NCBI RefSeq assembly: GCF_000245015.1
Contig: NZ_JH600070.1
Span: forward strand, 2,307,704 to 2,371,703
Direction of reading: 5' to 3'
DNA length: 64,000 nucleotides
Source of the DNA: Beggiatoa alba B18LD
Lineage (GTDB): Bacteria > Pseudomonadota > Gammaproteobacteria > Beggiatoales > Beggiatoaceae
In this document: piece after piece, positions 9,052 to 17,936 of the stretch
Position numbering within the stretch: position 1 is the stretch's first letter
Layout: each line of letters starts with the position of its first letter
Translations under genes and position numbers: made by a program
Notes under the pieces: model-generated
Seen by the model: the letters and a program-made list of their open reading frames with translations, nothing else
Database searches by the model: none
What the model was told of the DNA's origin: nothing

Positions 9052-9321
9052 GTGTTAAAACAAACTTTCACCATTGTGAACAAATTAGGACTTCATGCAC
9101 GCGCCGCTGCTAAATTAGTGAAGCTTGCCTCCGCATTTGATAGTGATATCAAAATTAAGCGTGGGCAGCGTGAAGTCAACGGCAAAAGTATCATGGGAGT
9201 CATGATGTTAGCCGCTGCAAAAGGCACAGAAGTGGATATAACGACATCAGGTATTGATGAAGAAATCGCGATGGCTGAAATCGCTGATTTGATTGAAAGT
9301 CGCTTTGGAGAGGCAGAGTGA
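9052..9321 (+). CDS. ptsH: Phosphocarrier protein HPr
   Basis: HPr accepts phosphate from Enzyme I and passes it to sugar-specific or regulatory EII proteins. The 89-residue protein has the active-site histidine His15 in KLGLHARAAAKLV and a regulatory-type serine Ser46 in NGKSIMGVM, the site used by HPr kinase in organisms that have it. GTG 9052 gives the normal family N terminus MLKQTFTIVNK; the best ribosome site (AAGGAG) is unusually far at about 16 bases, which may mean weak initiation. It overlaps the Enzyme I gene by GTGA. No sugar permease is nearby, so a regulatory phosphotransfer chain is possible. Confidence 0.95.
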   Translation: MLKQTFTIVNKLGLHARAAAKLVKLASAFDSDIKIKRGQREVNGKSIMGVMMLAAAKGTEVDITTSGIDEEIAMAEIADLIESRFGEAE

Positions 9322-11048
9322 GCTTAACGCTACATGGTATTGGTGTTTCAAAAGGCGTTGCCATTGGCAAAGTGCATATTATTAACCGCGATCATATCGA
9401 AGTTGGTGAATATACCTTGTCAGTGCAAAGCCTAGAAGGGGAAGTATTACGTTTTGAAGGTGCAGTTGATGTCGCCCGTGAGCAGTTGCAACGGATTCGA
9501 CAACAAGTTTCAAAGCAAACTGCCTCTGATGTTGCTGCATTTATCGATACCCACTTATTAATGTTAGAAGATACCGTTTTTATCGAATCCCCAGTTCGCT
9601 TGATTCGTGAACGGCAATGCAATGCAGAATGGGCTTTAAAACTGCATCATGACTATCTCATTCGTGTTTTTGATGAGATGGACGACCCTTATTTAAAATC
9701 ACGTAAAGATGATGTTGCTCAAGTTGTTAATCGTATTCAGCGCGTGCTACGTGGATATCCTGATTTAGCCGAAGACCTTTCTACTGAAAGTCTTTCTCAC
9801 GCGATTGTCTTATCAGATGATTTAAGCCCTGCGGATACCGCATTGATGCAACATCGGGGCATCGTAGCCTTTGCCACCGAATTTGGTGGCGCAACCTCTC
9901 ACACGGCAATTTTAGCGCGTAGTTTAGGCATCCCTGCCATTGTGGGGCTGCGTCGTGCACGTGCCTATGTCCAACACGGTGAAACTTTAATTATTGATGG
10001 TTCACAGGGAATGTTAATTGCTGACCCTGATGAACGAGCATTACGTTACTATCGCAATCGGCAACGGGATGAAAAACGCTATCGTACTGCATTAGGTAAA
10101 TTAAAAAACGCGCCAACAATTACAAAAGATGGTACGCCTATTTCTTTGCAAGCAAATATTGAATTCCCTGAAGATATGCTTGCCGTGCGGCGAGTGGGTG
10201 GTGAAGGCGTTGGCTTATATCGTACCGAATTTTTATACATGAATCGCCCTACGCCCCCCTCAGAAGAAGAACATTTTGACGCTTATTTGCGGGTTATTCG
10301 AGCTGCAAAAGGAACACCTGTTACGATTCGTACTTTAGATTTAGGCGCAGATAAACAAGTCCGTTATCAAGACCTATCCACAGCGACAAATCCTGCCTTA
10401 GGCTTACGAGCAATTCGTTTATGCTTAAGAGACTTAAAAATGTTTAAAATTCAATTGCGCGCTATTACCCGTGTTTCTGCTTTTGGACAAGTGCGCATGA
10501 TGATACCGATGGTGTCAGGCATTCAAGAATTATTACAAGTTCGTAACTTAGTCAGTGAAGTACAAAATGAATTAGCCCGTAAATCGATTAAGTTTGACCA
10601 AGCAATGCCTATCGGTGCAATGGTTGAAGTACCTGCAGTGGCTGCCTGTACAGACTTATATGCCCCTCACTCTGATTTTTTCTCCATAGGAACTAATGAT
10701 TTAATTCAATACACCTTAGCAATTGATCGTGTTGATGACAGTGTTAATTACCTCTACGACCCCTTACATCCTGCTGTTTTACGCCTGATTAAAATGAGTA
10801 TTGATGCGGCAAGTCGTCATGAAAAACCCATTAGTATGTGTGGTGAGATGGCGAGCGATAGTCGCTACGTGCGTTTATTGCTGGGCTTAGGATTACGCTC
10901 ATTTAGCGTAAATCCTGAAGCATTATTAGAAGTTAAACAAATTATTATCAACAGTGATATGACAGGATTAGCAAGAAGTGCAGGAAAGCTGATGCGTTTA
11001 ACAGCACATGTAGATATCCTAGAACTACTAGAACATATTAACCGTTAA
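9318..11048 (+). CDS. ptsI: PTS Enzyme I (phosphoenolpyruvate-protein phosphotransferase)
   Basis: Enzyme I takes phosphate from phosphoenolpyruvate and passes it to HPr. The 576-residue length matches the canonical enzyme and leaves no room for the GAF domain of the nitrogen-type PtsP. The N-terminal half carries the phosphorylated His195 in FGGATSHTAILARSLGIP. The C-terminal PEP-binding barrel has GGEGVGLYRTEFLYM, FFSIGTNDLIQYTLAIDR and the catalytic cysteine in SMCGEMASD. The start is a GTG overlapping the HPr stop, so the two are translationally coupled. A strong terminator follows. Confidence 0.96.
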   Translation: MSLTLHGIGVSKGVAIGKVHIINRDHIEVGEYTLSVQSLEGEVLRFEGAVDVAREQLQRIRQQVSKQTASDVAAFIDTHLLMLEDTVFIESPVRLIRERQCNAEWALKLHHDYLIRVFDEMDDPYLKSRKDDVAQVVNRIQRVLRGYPDLAEDLSTESLSHAIVLSDDLSPADTALMQHRGIVAFATEFGGATSHTAILARSLGIPAIVGLRRARAYVQHGETLIIDGSQGMLIADPDERALRYYRNRQRDEKRYRTALGKLKNAPTITKDGTPISLQANIEFPEDMLAVRRVGGEGVGLYRTEFLYMNRPTPPSEEEHFDAYLRVIRAAKGTPVTIRTLDLGADKQVRYQDLSTATNPALGLRAIRLCLRDLKMFKIQLRAITRVSAFGQVRMMIPMVSGIQELLQVRNLVSEVQNELARKSIKFDQAMPIGAMVEVPAVAACTDLYAPHSDFFSIGTNDLIQYTLAIDRVDDSVNYLYDPLHPAVLRLIKMSIDAASRHEKPISMCGEMASDSRYVRLLLGLGLRSFSVNPEALLEVKQIIINSDMTGLARSAGKLMRLTAHVDILELLEHINR

Positions 11049-11088
11049 TTCTTCCCTTAAGAACGTCAACCATTTTTTAAAACATAAA

Positions 11089-11127
11089 GACCTGCTAAGT
11101 TTTCAAAACCTAGCAGGTCTTTTTTTG
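11089..11127 (+). terminator. Intrinsic terminator after ptsI, also the first module of a composite repeat
   Basis: Arms GACCTGCTAAGTTTT (11089-11103) and AAAACCTAGCAGGTC (11105-11119) form a stem with one mismatch, followed by eight T. The same hairpin recurs at 21217-21245, 50444-50474 and, decayed, at 57261-57289. Confidence 0.8.
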
Positions 11128-11290
11128 TCTGAACCAGAATTCACAGAATTTTCAGAATTAGCAGGATTAAAAAGCGTGATTCGCATTAATTTCTTGGTTT
11201 AAGGGGTTTAAATTCTGTTAATTCTGAAAATTCTGATTCAGACAAGCTATTGTCTTTTTAAAAGAATCTCGCCGTACTCGCGTTATTAGG
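11089..11290 (+). repeat. Composite intergenic repeat, copy A (full)
   Basis: Three modules in order: the CCTAGCAGG hairpin with T-tail; an imperfect long palindrome (11126-11244) that opens TGTCTGAACCAGAATT and closes with ATTCTGATTCAGACA; and AATCTCGCCGTACTCGCGTTATTA at the end (11265-11288), read here as a 3' module. Arms of the palindrome are built from repeated CAGAATT/CAGGATT units. Copies C and G share the same order. Confidence 0.85.
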
Positions 11291-11303
11291 TCTTTAATGT
11301 TTA

Positions 11304-11376
11304 TATAGCAAACGTATTATAAAACAACATGGAGGACTGGCAGTCCTCCGCATCGCTTTGTAGTGCATTTACTATA
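11304..11376 (+). repeat. Short terminal-inverted-repeat element, copy 1
   Basis: A 73-bp element with ends TATAGCAAACG and GCATTTACTATA, which are inverted copies of each other with small changes. It contains the palindrome GGACTGGCAGTCC (11334-11346) and the conserved block CGCATCG. Its right end supplies the stop codon of the nuclease gene that follows on the minus strand. A second copy in the same orientation lies at 12320-12396, on the other side of that gene. Confidence 0.8.
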
Positions 11377-12292
11377 ATCGTTCAATTTCCTCGCGTGTTA
11401 ATCCCGTCGCAACCATAATGAGTTCAAGAGGAGCATTGCTTTGCTTTAGTGCGATTGCGACTTTTATTCTTTCTTGTGCAATTTTCATTCTTTCTTGCTC
11501 AATCCCTTTTTTAACACCTTGTTCAATTCCAATCTCAATGCCCTTCTCCATCCCTATCTCAATTCCTTCCTGTTTAGCGGTATCAAGCACATTGATGAAA
11601 TCGCGGTAGTATTTCAAACTTAATTCATACGCATGACGGTCTTCATAACTCATATTCGCTAATTTCGCTAACGCAAAAGCGTCTTCGATAATATCCCCTT
11701 GAAATTCTCTCGGCATATCGTCAAATGTCACTAATTCACGCAGAAAATATAACCACCATTCCAGATGGTTCGCTAATTCGGATTCTTGTTTTTTAAACTT
11801 CGCCATTTCTATGTAAATGAAGTTCAATTTCTTAAACATCACTTCTTTACTGTAAATATCGGTTATTTGTCCGAAATGTAAGTAATGGTCATCGGGAAAG
11901 CTGGCTAAGGAGAAGTCTAAAATCCCAATGAAATAAATCGGGGTTAATTCAAAATCCCATTTGCCTTTTTTGGCTTGGTCTTGAATTAAGAAACTGGCGT
12001 AATAGGTAGCGCGGTCTTGAAAGTGTTCTTGTTTCGCACGTTGTAATTCGACAATGAATTCCTGATTTTTTTCATCCCGACAATAAATATCAAAGATGGC
12101 ACGTCGGTCTTCTTCTAACATGCCGAGTTTTTCGATATTTTTAAATTCTAAGCTGACAATTTTATGTTTGATGGGGAGTAAATCATTGAGGAAGCTGATG
12201 AGTAGGGGTTTACTTTCTTCACTGCCGAAGATTTTTTTAAAGCCAAAATCGGTGAAGGGGTTGATGAATGTGCCTAGGGATTTGTCGGTCAT
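11372..12292 (-). CDS. Rpn-family PD-(D/E)XK nuclease / putative transposase
   Basis: A 306-residue protein of the PDDEXK_2 / Rpn (recombination-promoting nuclease) family. It opens with the family hallmark FINPFTDFGFKKIFG (residues 9-23). Catalytic residues are Asp68 in RRAIFDIYC and Glu82-x-Gln84 in FIVELQRAKQ, the D...ExQ form common here. The C terminus has a run of EGIEIG/EKGIEIG-like repeats, probably helical, and the family tail ATGLTREEIERL. Relatives of E. coli RpnA promote RecA-independent recombination. It is flanked by two same-orientation copies of a short inverted-repeat element, and its stop codon lies inside one of them. A decayed relative is at 58205-58303. Confidence 0.88.
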   Translation of the reverse strand: MTDKSLGTFINPFTDFGFKKIFGSEESKPLLISFLNDLLPIKHKIVSLEFKNIEKLGMLEEDRRAIFDIYCRDEKNQEFIVELQRAKQEHFQDRATYYASFLIQDQAKKGKWDFELTPIYFIGILDFSLASFPDDHYLHFGQITDIYSKEVMFKKLNFIYIEMAKFKKQESELANHLEWWLYFLRELVTFDDMPREFQGDIIEDAFALAKLANMSYEDRHAYELSLKYYRDFINVLDTAKQEGIEIGMEKGIEIGIEQGVKKGIEQERMKIAQERIKVAIALKQSNAPLELIMVATGLTREEIERL

Positions 12293-12319
12293 GTTGATGT
12301 TTCCTCATGCTTGGGAAGA

Positions 12320-12396
12320 TATAGTAAACGTATCATAAAATTATTTAAATTTAGGATTGGCAGTCTTTCGCATCGTTTTATAGGGCGTTTACTATA
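12320..12396 (+). repeat. Short terminal-inverted-repeat element, copy 2
   Basis: A 77-bp element with exact 11-bp inverted ends TATAGTAAACG (12320-12330) and CGTTTACTATA (12386-12396). It shares with copy 1 the internal blocks TATCATAAAA-like, GGCAGTC and CGCATCG, in the same orientation. It lies 28 bases upstream of the nuclease start. Confidence 0.85.
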
Positions 12397-12404
12397 TATT
12401 GCAC

Positions 12405-13148
12405 TTATAAAAACTCAAATCGATAACCTTCCATCACGCTATTACCTTCAATCACATACGACATATCGATTAAATCAAAACGAACATGCACAATTGCACC
12501 CGCTTGCATTTCCTCTTTAATATCGACATTTAAATACTCTTTTGGTGTAAAACGTCGTTGCGCAATCGCTTTGCCATGACGGTCTTCAAACGTCAGTTCC
12601 AAAATAGGATAAGGCTGTGGAAAAGGGGCATCATTCACAAACGTTGCGTTGACTTGCAACATATCAGGCGATTCTGGATGAATCTGCACAATCCGCTCCT
12701 GCATATGAATGGCATCTAAATTGCGCGTTTCAGGTAACTGACAACCTGCTAACTCACAACCTTGAACCAAAACAGGACGTAATTGTGCATTTTGCAAAAA
12801 CACCTCAGGATACATAAACCATGTGTACTGTAAGCCTAAAAGACCGATTAAAAACACACTGATGATTGACCACACAATCACTGTACCTAAACGGCTTTTT
12901 TTACTATTTTTAACTACATCCGCAATATCTTCATCCGTTAAATCATCCTCAGTTAATGTCGCTGTCTGATGAACACTCGCAGCGGTTGCTGTTTTCTTTT
13001 TATTCTCTTTAGGCACTTCTTTAATTAAATTTTTAGAAGCATCAAAAACATGCTGGCAGTTAGCACATTTCACATGTCCTTGAGCAACATTTAAATGTGC
13101 GGTATTAACGCGGAAAATAGTTTGACAATGCGGACACTGTGCGTACAT
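12405..13148 (-). CDS. Zinc-ribbon membrane protein, DUF3426 type
   Basis: The 247-residue protein begins with an MJ0042-type zinc ribbon: CPHC (residues 5-8) and CANC at about 29-32. A polar linker, one membrane span (about 91-111) and a C-terminal domain of the DUF3426 type follow, with the segment PPYPILELTFED-like near the middle of that domain. ATG 13148 is used because it places the ribbon at the N terminus; a GTG-like extension upstream adds nothing. Its place next to prmA is common in gammaproteobacteria. The function is not known. Confidence 0.85.
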   Translation of the reverse strand: MYAQCPHCQTIFRVNTAHLNVAQGHVKCANCQHVFDASKNLIKEVPKENKKKTATAASVHQTATLTEDDLTDEDIADVVKNSKKSRLGTVIVWSIISVFLIGLLGLQYTWFMYPEVFLQNAQLRPVLVQGCELAGCQLPETRNLDAIHMQERIVQIHPESPDMLQVNATFVNDAPFPQPYPILELTFEDRHGKAIAQRRFTPKEYLNVDIKEEMQAGAIVHVRFDLIDMSYVIEGNSVMEGYRFEFL

Positions 13149-13241
13149 GGCTACTCTCAACTCGTTAGAAAATAAAATATAGTGTAAAGCAGATACAACA
13201 TGAGATAAATCCTACGTATCTGAAAACCATTCAAAGACAAC

Positions 13242-14126
13242 TTACCCACGTTTATATCCGACAACCCTAACCCAGCCCTCTTTTTCAGTCACGCTTAACT
13301 GTTCAAAATAAGTCGCGTAAGCCGTCACAACCATATCCGCTTGTGTTTGTAAAATGCCTGATAACACAATGGGCGCACCCGCAGGCAAATACTCAGCAAA
13401 GGTTTTTGCTAAACTGATTAAAGGATTTGCCAAAATATTGGCTAATAAAACATCGGCTTGTGGCAATGTAAATGCTTCAGGTAAAGCCGTATAAATCATT
13501 GCAGAAACCCCATTTTTCTCAGCATTATCCCGAGTTGCTAACAATGCCTGTGGGTCTATATCCACCGCCCAATTTTCTGTCGAGCCTAATTTTGCTGCTG
13601 CAATTGCCAAAATGCCTGAACCGCATCCGTAATCAATCACCCGTTTTCCTGCGAAATTGGTCTGAGCATCTAACCACTCTAAACATAACGCAGTTGTTGG
13701 ATGCGTCCCTGTTCCAAATGCTAACCCTGGATCAAGCAAAATATTAACGGCATCAGGCTCTGGGGGAGATGTCCAACTTGGACAAATCCATAAACGCTCA
13801 CCAAAACGCATAGGATGAAAATCACTCATCCAAACCCGTGTCCATTCCTGATCGGCTAAACGCTGTAATTCATAGCTTAATGGCACATCGGCAGATAAAA
13901 CCGCATGAAAGTGCAATAATAAACTTTCAGGGTCCGTATCTTCTTCAAATAACGCAAGAATTCGCGTGTTCTGCCAAATAGGTGTTGTATTTAAAGGGGG
14001 TTCATACACAGGCTGATCCGCAGCATCTTGCCAAGTGACCGATAAAGCCCCTAACTCCGTTAAACTGTCAGAAATCTCATCAACGTGTTCTGCATCTGTA
14101 TTTACGACTAATTGTAACCAAGACAT
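13242..14126 (-). CDS. prmA: Ribosomal protein L11 methyltransferase PrmA
   Basis: PrmA trimethylates ribosomal protein L11 using S-adenosylmethionine. The 294-residue protein has the L11-binding N-terminal domain (1-60) and a methyltransferase domain with LAFGTGTHPTT (135-145), motif I VIDYGCGSGILAIAAAKLG (163-181) and LANILANPLISLA near 225. Length and motifs are standard. It begins the transcript that continues into the zinc-ribbon gene, 93 bases away. Confidence 0.95.
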   Translation of the reverse strand: MSWLQLVVNTDAEHVDEISDSLTELGALSVTWQDAADQPVYEPPLNTTPIWQNTRILALFEEDTDPESLLLHFHAVLSADVPLSYELQRLADQEWTRVWMSDFHPMRFGERLWICPSWTSPPEPDAVNILLDPGLAFGTGTHPTTALCLEWLDAQTNFAGKRVIDYGCGSGILAIAAAKLGSTENWAVDIDPQALLATRDNAEKNGVSAMIYTALPEAFTLPQADVLLANILANPLISLAKTFAEYLPAGAPIVLSGILQTQADMVVTAYATYFEQLSVTEKEGWVRVVGYKRG

Positions 14127-14494
14127 TGTTTTATTTCGTATAAAGTCAAAAGAAAAAGAAACGGCATATAAACTGCAAAATTAAAAAATAGTCATCAAAG
14201 CAGACAAAAAATTACAGTTTTATTAAGCCCCATATTTTGGCGAATTCTATTGATTCATGAAAGAGTTATATTGCATTGCAATATTGAAACTTAGAAATCA
14301 CTTTAAGAAGTATATTTTATCTTATTAAAATAAATGAACTTTTTAAAATAAAAAAATCAAATACAAGGCTTAACATTTTGACTGCTTATAGTGTATGCTT
14401 AGGGAAGCCTAATATTATCAATAAACAAGACCAGTTTATTTAATCTGGCTTTACATTGTAATCATAATAACTTGTTTTTAAAGTGGATAAATAA
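14127..14494. other. AT-rich divergent intergenic region between prmA and mrcB
   Basis: A 368-base gap between divergently transcribed genes. It is strongly AT-rich, with A-runs in 14300-14360. A possible weak sigma-70 pair for mrcB is TTAACA near 14370 with TATGCT near 14394 at about 18 bases, but I give it little weight. No gene or repeat copy is visible. Confidence 0.4.
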
Positions 14495-16900
14495 ATGACA
14501 CGCATACGAAAGAAAAAAGTTATTGCTCGTCGTCGTCCTACCACTTTCACCCCCCAAAATCGTAGTTTTCGCTTTCGCTGGCGTTGGTTAATGCTGATTC
14601 TCGTATTTATTCCAACCGCGATTTATGTCAGTTGGCTGGATGTGAAAGTACGAGAAGATTTTGACGGGCATAGTTGGGCATTACCCGCACGTGTTTATGC
14701 AAGTCCTGTTGAAATTTATGCAGGAATGACATTAAACCCTGACAGTTTAATTAATGAACTCAAAGCGATTGGCTATGTAGAATCAGCCGCGCTGAATGAA
14801 TCAGCTCAGTTTTATCGGGCGGGTACGGATATTAGCATTATGACACGTGCTTTCCAATTTTGGGATGCGAATGAACCCGCGCAAAAAATGCGAATTCGTT
14901 TCTTAAAAGATAATAAAGTGGAATGGATTCGCGATGAATCTACGAAGAAAAGTATCGCATTAGCTCGATTAGAGCCGAAGATGATCGGCAAGATTTATCC
15001 AACACACAATGAAGACCGTATTTTAGTCAAATATGATGAATTACCGCCTTTATTAGTAAAAGGGTTAGTGGCAGTTGAAGACAGAACTTTCTTTGAACAC
15101 AATGGTTTAAGTCCACGTGGGATTTTACGGGCAATGGTTGCTAACCTGCGAGCAGGTGATTGGGTACAAGGCGGTAGTACCATCACACAACAGTTGGTTA
15201 AAAACTTATATTTAAACGCTGACCGCACCATAGACCGTAAAGTCAATGAAGCTGTTATGGCGTTATTATTAGAATGGCACTACAGCAAATCGCAGATTTT
15301 AGAAGCGTATATTAATGAAGTCTATCTCGGACAAGATGGAAATCGCTCCATTCATGGAATGGGTGTTGCCTCCTCTTTTTACTTCAATAAGTCTATTGAA
15401 CAGCTCAAATTACCTGATATTGCGCTATTAATCAGCCTTGTGCGTGCTGCCTCGCTTTATAACCCGCGTAAACACCCAGACCGTGCCATTGCGCGACGGA
15501 ATTTAGTGCTGGATTTAATGGCTGAACGGGGTGTTATTTCTGAAGCGGATGCAAAACAGGCAAAAGAAGCCCCTTTAAATATTACAGAAGAAGCAAAAGG
15601 CACTGTATTCCCCTATCCTGCCTTTTTAGAATTAGTGCGCCGTCAATTACGTGAAGATTATCGTGAAGAAGATTTGCGTAATGAAGGACTACAAGTTTTT
15701 ACCACGCTAGACCCATTTATCCAAAATCTGGCAGAAAAAGCCATGATTGACGGTATTAAAAAACTGGCAAAAACCAATCGTCGTTTTAATGAATTAGAAG
15801 GCGCGATGGTTGTTACCAGTAGCGAAGGTGGCGAAGTATTGGCTTTAATCAATGGCAAAAATCCCACTTTTGAAGGCTTTAATCGTCCTTTAGATGCCCG
15901 TCGACAAATTGGCTCTTTAATCAAAGTCGCCGTTTACTTAACCGCGTTAGAAAATACTCGAGCATATTCTTTAACCAGCATGTTAAACGATACCGCTTAT
16001 GAATGGCGTGACCGTAAAACGGGACAAGTTTGGACACCAAAAAATTATGATTTTCGCGCACGGGGGCGCGTCCCCTTACATTTTGCGCTGGCAAACTCGC
16101 TGAACTTAGCAACCGTGCATTTAGGCATGGAGTTAGGATTAGAAAAAATCCGTAATACCTTACGACGAATGGGTGTAGAACGCGACTTTACGATTTATCC
16201 CTCTATGTTATTGGGTAGCGTTGCCTTGACACCATTAGAAGTAACCCAAATGTATCAAAGCCTTGCTAGCGGTGGCTTTCGTGTGCCCTTGCGTTCCATT
16301 CGTAATGTATTAACCCATGACGGCAAACCTTTACAACGTTATGCCCTATCCGTTGAACAACGCTTTGATTCTGCCCCTGTCTTTTTATTAAATTACGCTT
16401 TACAAAATGCTGTTCGTGAAGGGACAGGGCGACAAGTGGCAAAAGTGTTACCAAAAGAGTTAATTATCTCAGGGAAAACAGGGACAACAAACGAATTACG
16501 TGATAGTTGGTTTGTCGGCTTTGACAGCGAATTATTAACCGTCACGTGGATAGGACGTGATGATAATAAACCAATGGGTTTAAGCGGCTCTACGGGTGCA
16601 ATGCGGATTTGGAGTGAATTTATTCAATCAGCAAATACCCGTTCTTCCGCACCGATTACACCGAATCATGTCGAATGGCGTTGGGTGGATGCGGCTGGTA
16701 ACTGGAGCAGTCGAGGCGCGTCAGGCGCGATTCTAGTGCCCTTTGTGACTAATCATAATGACAGTAATCGTTTAGCAAATAACAATCCTGTTTTTAATCC
16801 TAACCTGTTAAATAACGCAGAAACAAATACAGCAAATGGTGGAACGATAAAAACAGGCAATACAAATGAGACTGAAGCAGTGAACACCCGTTCACCATAA
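14495..16900 (+). CDS. mrcB: Bifunctional penicillin-binding protein 1B
   Basis: PBP1B polymerises lipid II and cross-links peptidoglycan. The 801-residue protein has a basic cytoplasmic tail, a membrane anchor (about 29-48), a UB2H-like region, and a family-51 glycosyltransferase domain with catalytic Glu195 in VEDRTFFEHNG and GGSTITQQLVKNLYL. The transpeptidase domain has Ser474-x-x-Lys477 in RQIGSLIKVA, the SLN motif in ANSLNLATVHL, and KTG (Lys661) in SGKTGTTNELRD. Length matches family members. An unusually symmetrical terminator follows. The C-terminal tail is rich in Asn and Thr. Confidence 0.95.
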   Translation: MTRIRKKKVIARRRPTTFTPQNRSFRFRWRWLMLILVFIPTAIYVSWLDVKVREDFDGHSWALPARVYASPVEIYAGMTLNPDSLINELKAIGYVESAALNESAQFYRAGTDISIMTRAFQFWDANEPAQKMRIRFLKDNKVEWIRDESTKKSIALARLEPKMIGKIYPTHNEDRILVKYDELPPLLVKGLVAVEDRTFFEHNGLSPRGILRAMVANLRAGDWVQGGSTITQQLVKNLYLNADRTIDRKVNEAVMALLLEWHYSKSQILEAYINEVYLGQDGNRSIHGMGVASSFYFNKSIEQLKLPDIALLISLVRAASLYNPRKHPDRAIARRNLVLDLMAERGVISEADAKQAKEAPLNITEEAKGTVFPYPAFLELVRRQLREDYREEDLRNEGLQVFTTLDPFIQNLAEKAMIDGIKKLAKTNRRFNELEGAMVVTSSEGGEVLALINGKNPTFEGFNRPLDARRQIGSLIKVAVYLTALENTRAYSLTSMLNDTAYEWRDRKTGQVWTPKNYDFRARGRVPLHFALANSLNLATVHLGMELGLEKIRNTLRRMGVERDFTIYPSMLLGSVALTPLEVTQMYQSLASGGFRVPLRSIRNVLTHDGKPLQRYALSVEQRFDSAPVFLLNYALQNAVREGTGRQVAKVLPKELIISGKTGTTNELRDSWFVGFDSELLTVTWIGRDDNKPMGLSGSTGAMRIWSEFIQSANTRSSAPITPNHVEWRWVDAAGNWSSRGASGAILVPFVTNHNDSNRLANNNPVFNPNLLNNAETNTANGGTIKTGNTNETEAVNTRSP

Positions 16901-16911
16901 TCTCAAAAAAT

Positions 16912-16955
16912 AAGGACTGGCAGTCCTTGAAGGACTGCCAGTCCTTTATTTTTAA
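16912..16955 (+). terminator. Perfect 17-bp inverted repeat terminator after mrcB
   Basis: Arms AAGGACTGGCAGTCCTT (16912-16928) and its exact complement (16930-16946) are separated by one base and followed by TATTTTTAAT. Each arm is itself nearly palindromic, and its core GGACTGGCAGTCC is the same as in the short inverted-repeat element at 11334-11346. Confidence 0.8.
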
Positions 16956-16997
16956 TCCTATTCATCAATCTAAGTTTGACTACCCGCCAAACTCAAA

Positions 16998-17795
16998 TTA
17001 TTTAGCAACAGGTTTAAAAATCTCCGCTAAAAAATTATCCATCATCTGATAAGCACGTATTGCCACTTTTTCATTATAACGCGCTCCCTCACTATTCGCG
17101 TCAGGGTCAGTAAATGAATGCACTGCACCGCCAAAGCTCACTAATTGCCAATCAACATTGGCATCACGCATTTCTTTACTAAATGTTGCCACTTGTTCTT
17201 CAGGCACATAAGGGTCATTTGCGCCATGCAACACTAAGACTTTTGCCTTAATTTGTTTCGCATCCGCAAGATTTGGCGTATCTAAATTGCCATGGAATGA
17301 AACAACCCCCGCAACATCTGCCCCACTACGAGCGAGTTCTAAGACCGTCCCGCCACCAAAGCAGTAACCAACGGCGGCTAATTGACTGACATCCACAGGC
17401 ACTGTTTGCGCTTGGGCTTTTAACTCATCGAGTGCTTTATTAATCCGCGTGCGCATCATGGCTCTATCGCTTCGTACCGTTTTAGCGGCGGCACTGGCTT
17501 CATCCGTATTTTTGGGGCGAATATTAACCCCATACATATCGGTCATGAAAACCACATAACCCCGTTCAGCAATCTTCTTCGCATCTGCTAATGCTGCATC
17601 GGTAATACCTAACCAATTGGGAACCATAATAATAGCAGGGCGTTTTTGCGTATTACTTGCATCATAAACCAACGTACTGGCAAATTGCTGATTGTCGATA
17701 CTGTATTCCACAATTTTAGTCTGCAACGCCGCCATTGCCGTTTGCATGAAATAAAAAGGCACTATGAATAAAGCTAAAAATAATTTAATTTTCAT
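16998..17795 (-). CDS. Exported dienelactone hydrolase family protein
   Basis: A 265-residue alpha/beta hydrolase with an N-terminal signal peptide (about 1-22). The catalytic triad of the dienelactone hydrolase family is complete: Cys145 in GYCFGGGTVLEL, Asp194 in HGANDPYVP and His226 in GAVHSFTDPDAN. ATG 17795 has AAAGGAG eight bases upstream; a frame extension to 17876 has no ribosome site. Export is unusual for true dienelactone hydrolases, so the substrate is probably another ester. It is divergent from the next gene. Confidence 0.85.
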   Translation of the reverse strand: MKIKLFLALFIVPFYFMQTAMAALQTKIVEYSIDNQQFASTLVYDASNTQKRPAIIMVPNWLGITDAALADAKKIAERGYVVFMTDMYGVNIRPKNTDEASAAAKTVRSDRAMMRTRINKALDELKAQAQTVPVDVSQLAAVGYCFGGGTVLELARSGADVAGVVSFHGNLDTPNLADAKQIKAKVLVLHGANDPYVPEEQVATFSKEMRDANVDWQLVSFGGAVHSFTDPDANSEGARYNEKVAIRAYQMMDNFLAEIFKPVAK

Positions 17796-17936
17796 AAAAC
17801 AAACTCCTTTATGGAAGAAAAACCGCTGTTGAGAAATCAAGTAAGGCTGACTAAAAATAGGCTTATTACAATTCAAGGTTTTTTTTCGTTAAGATGTCCC
17901 TATAATTTTTCTTTTCTTAACACAAGGTATTTACGT

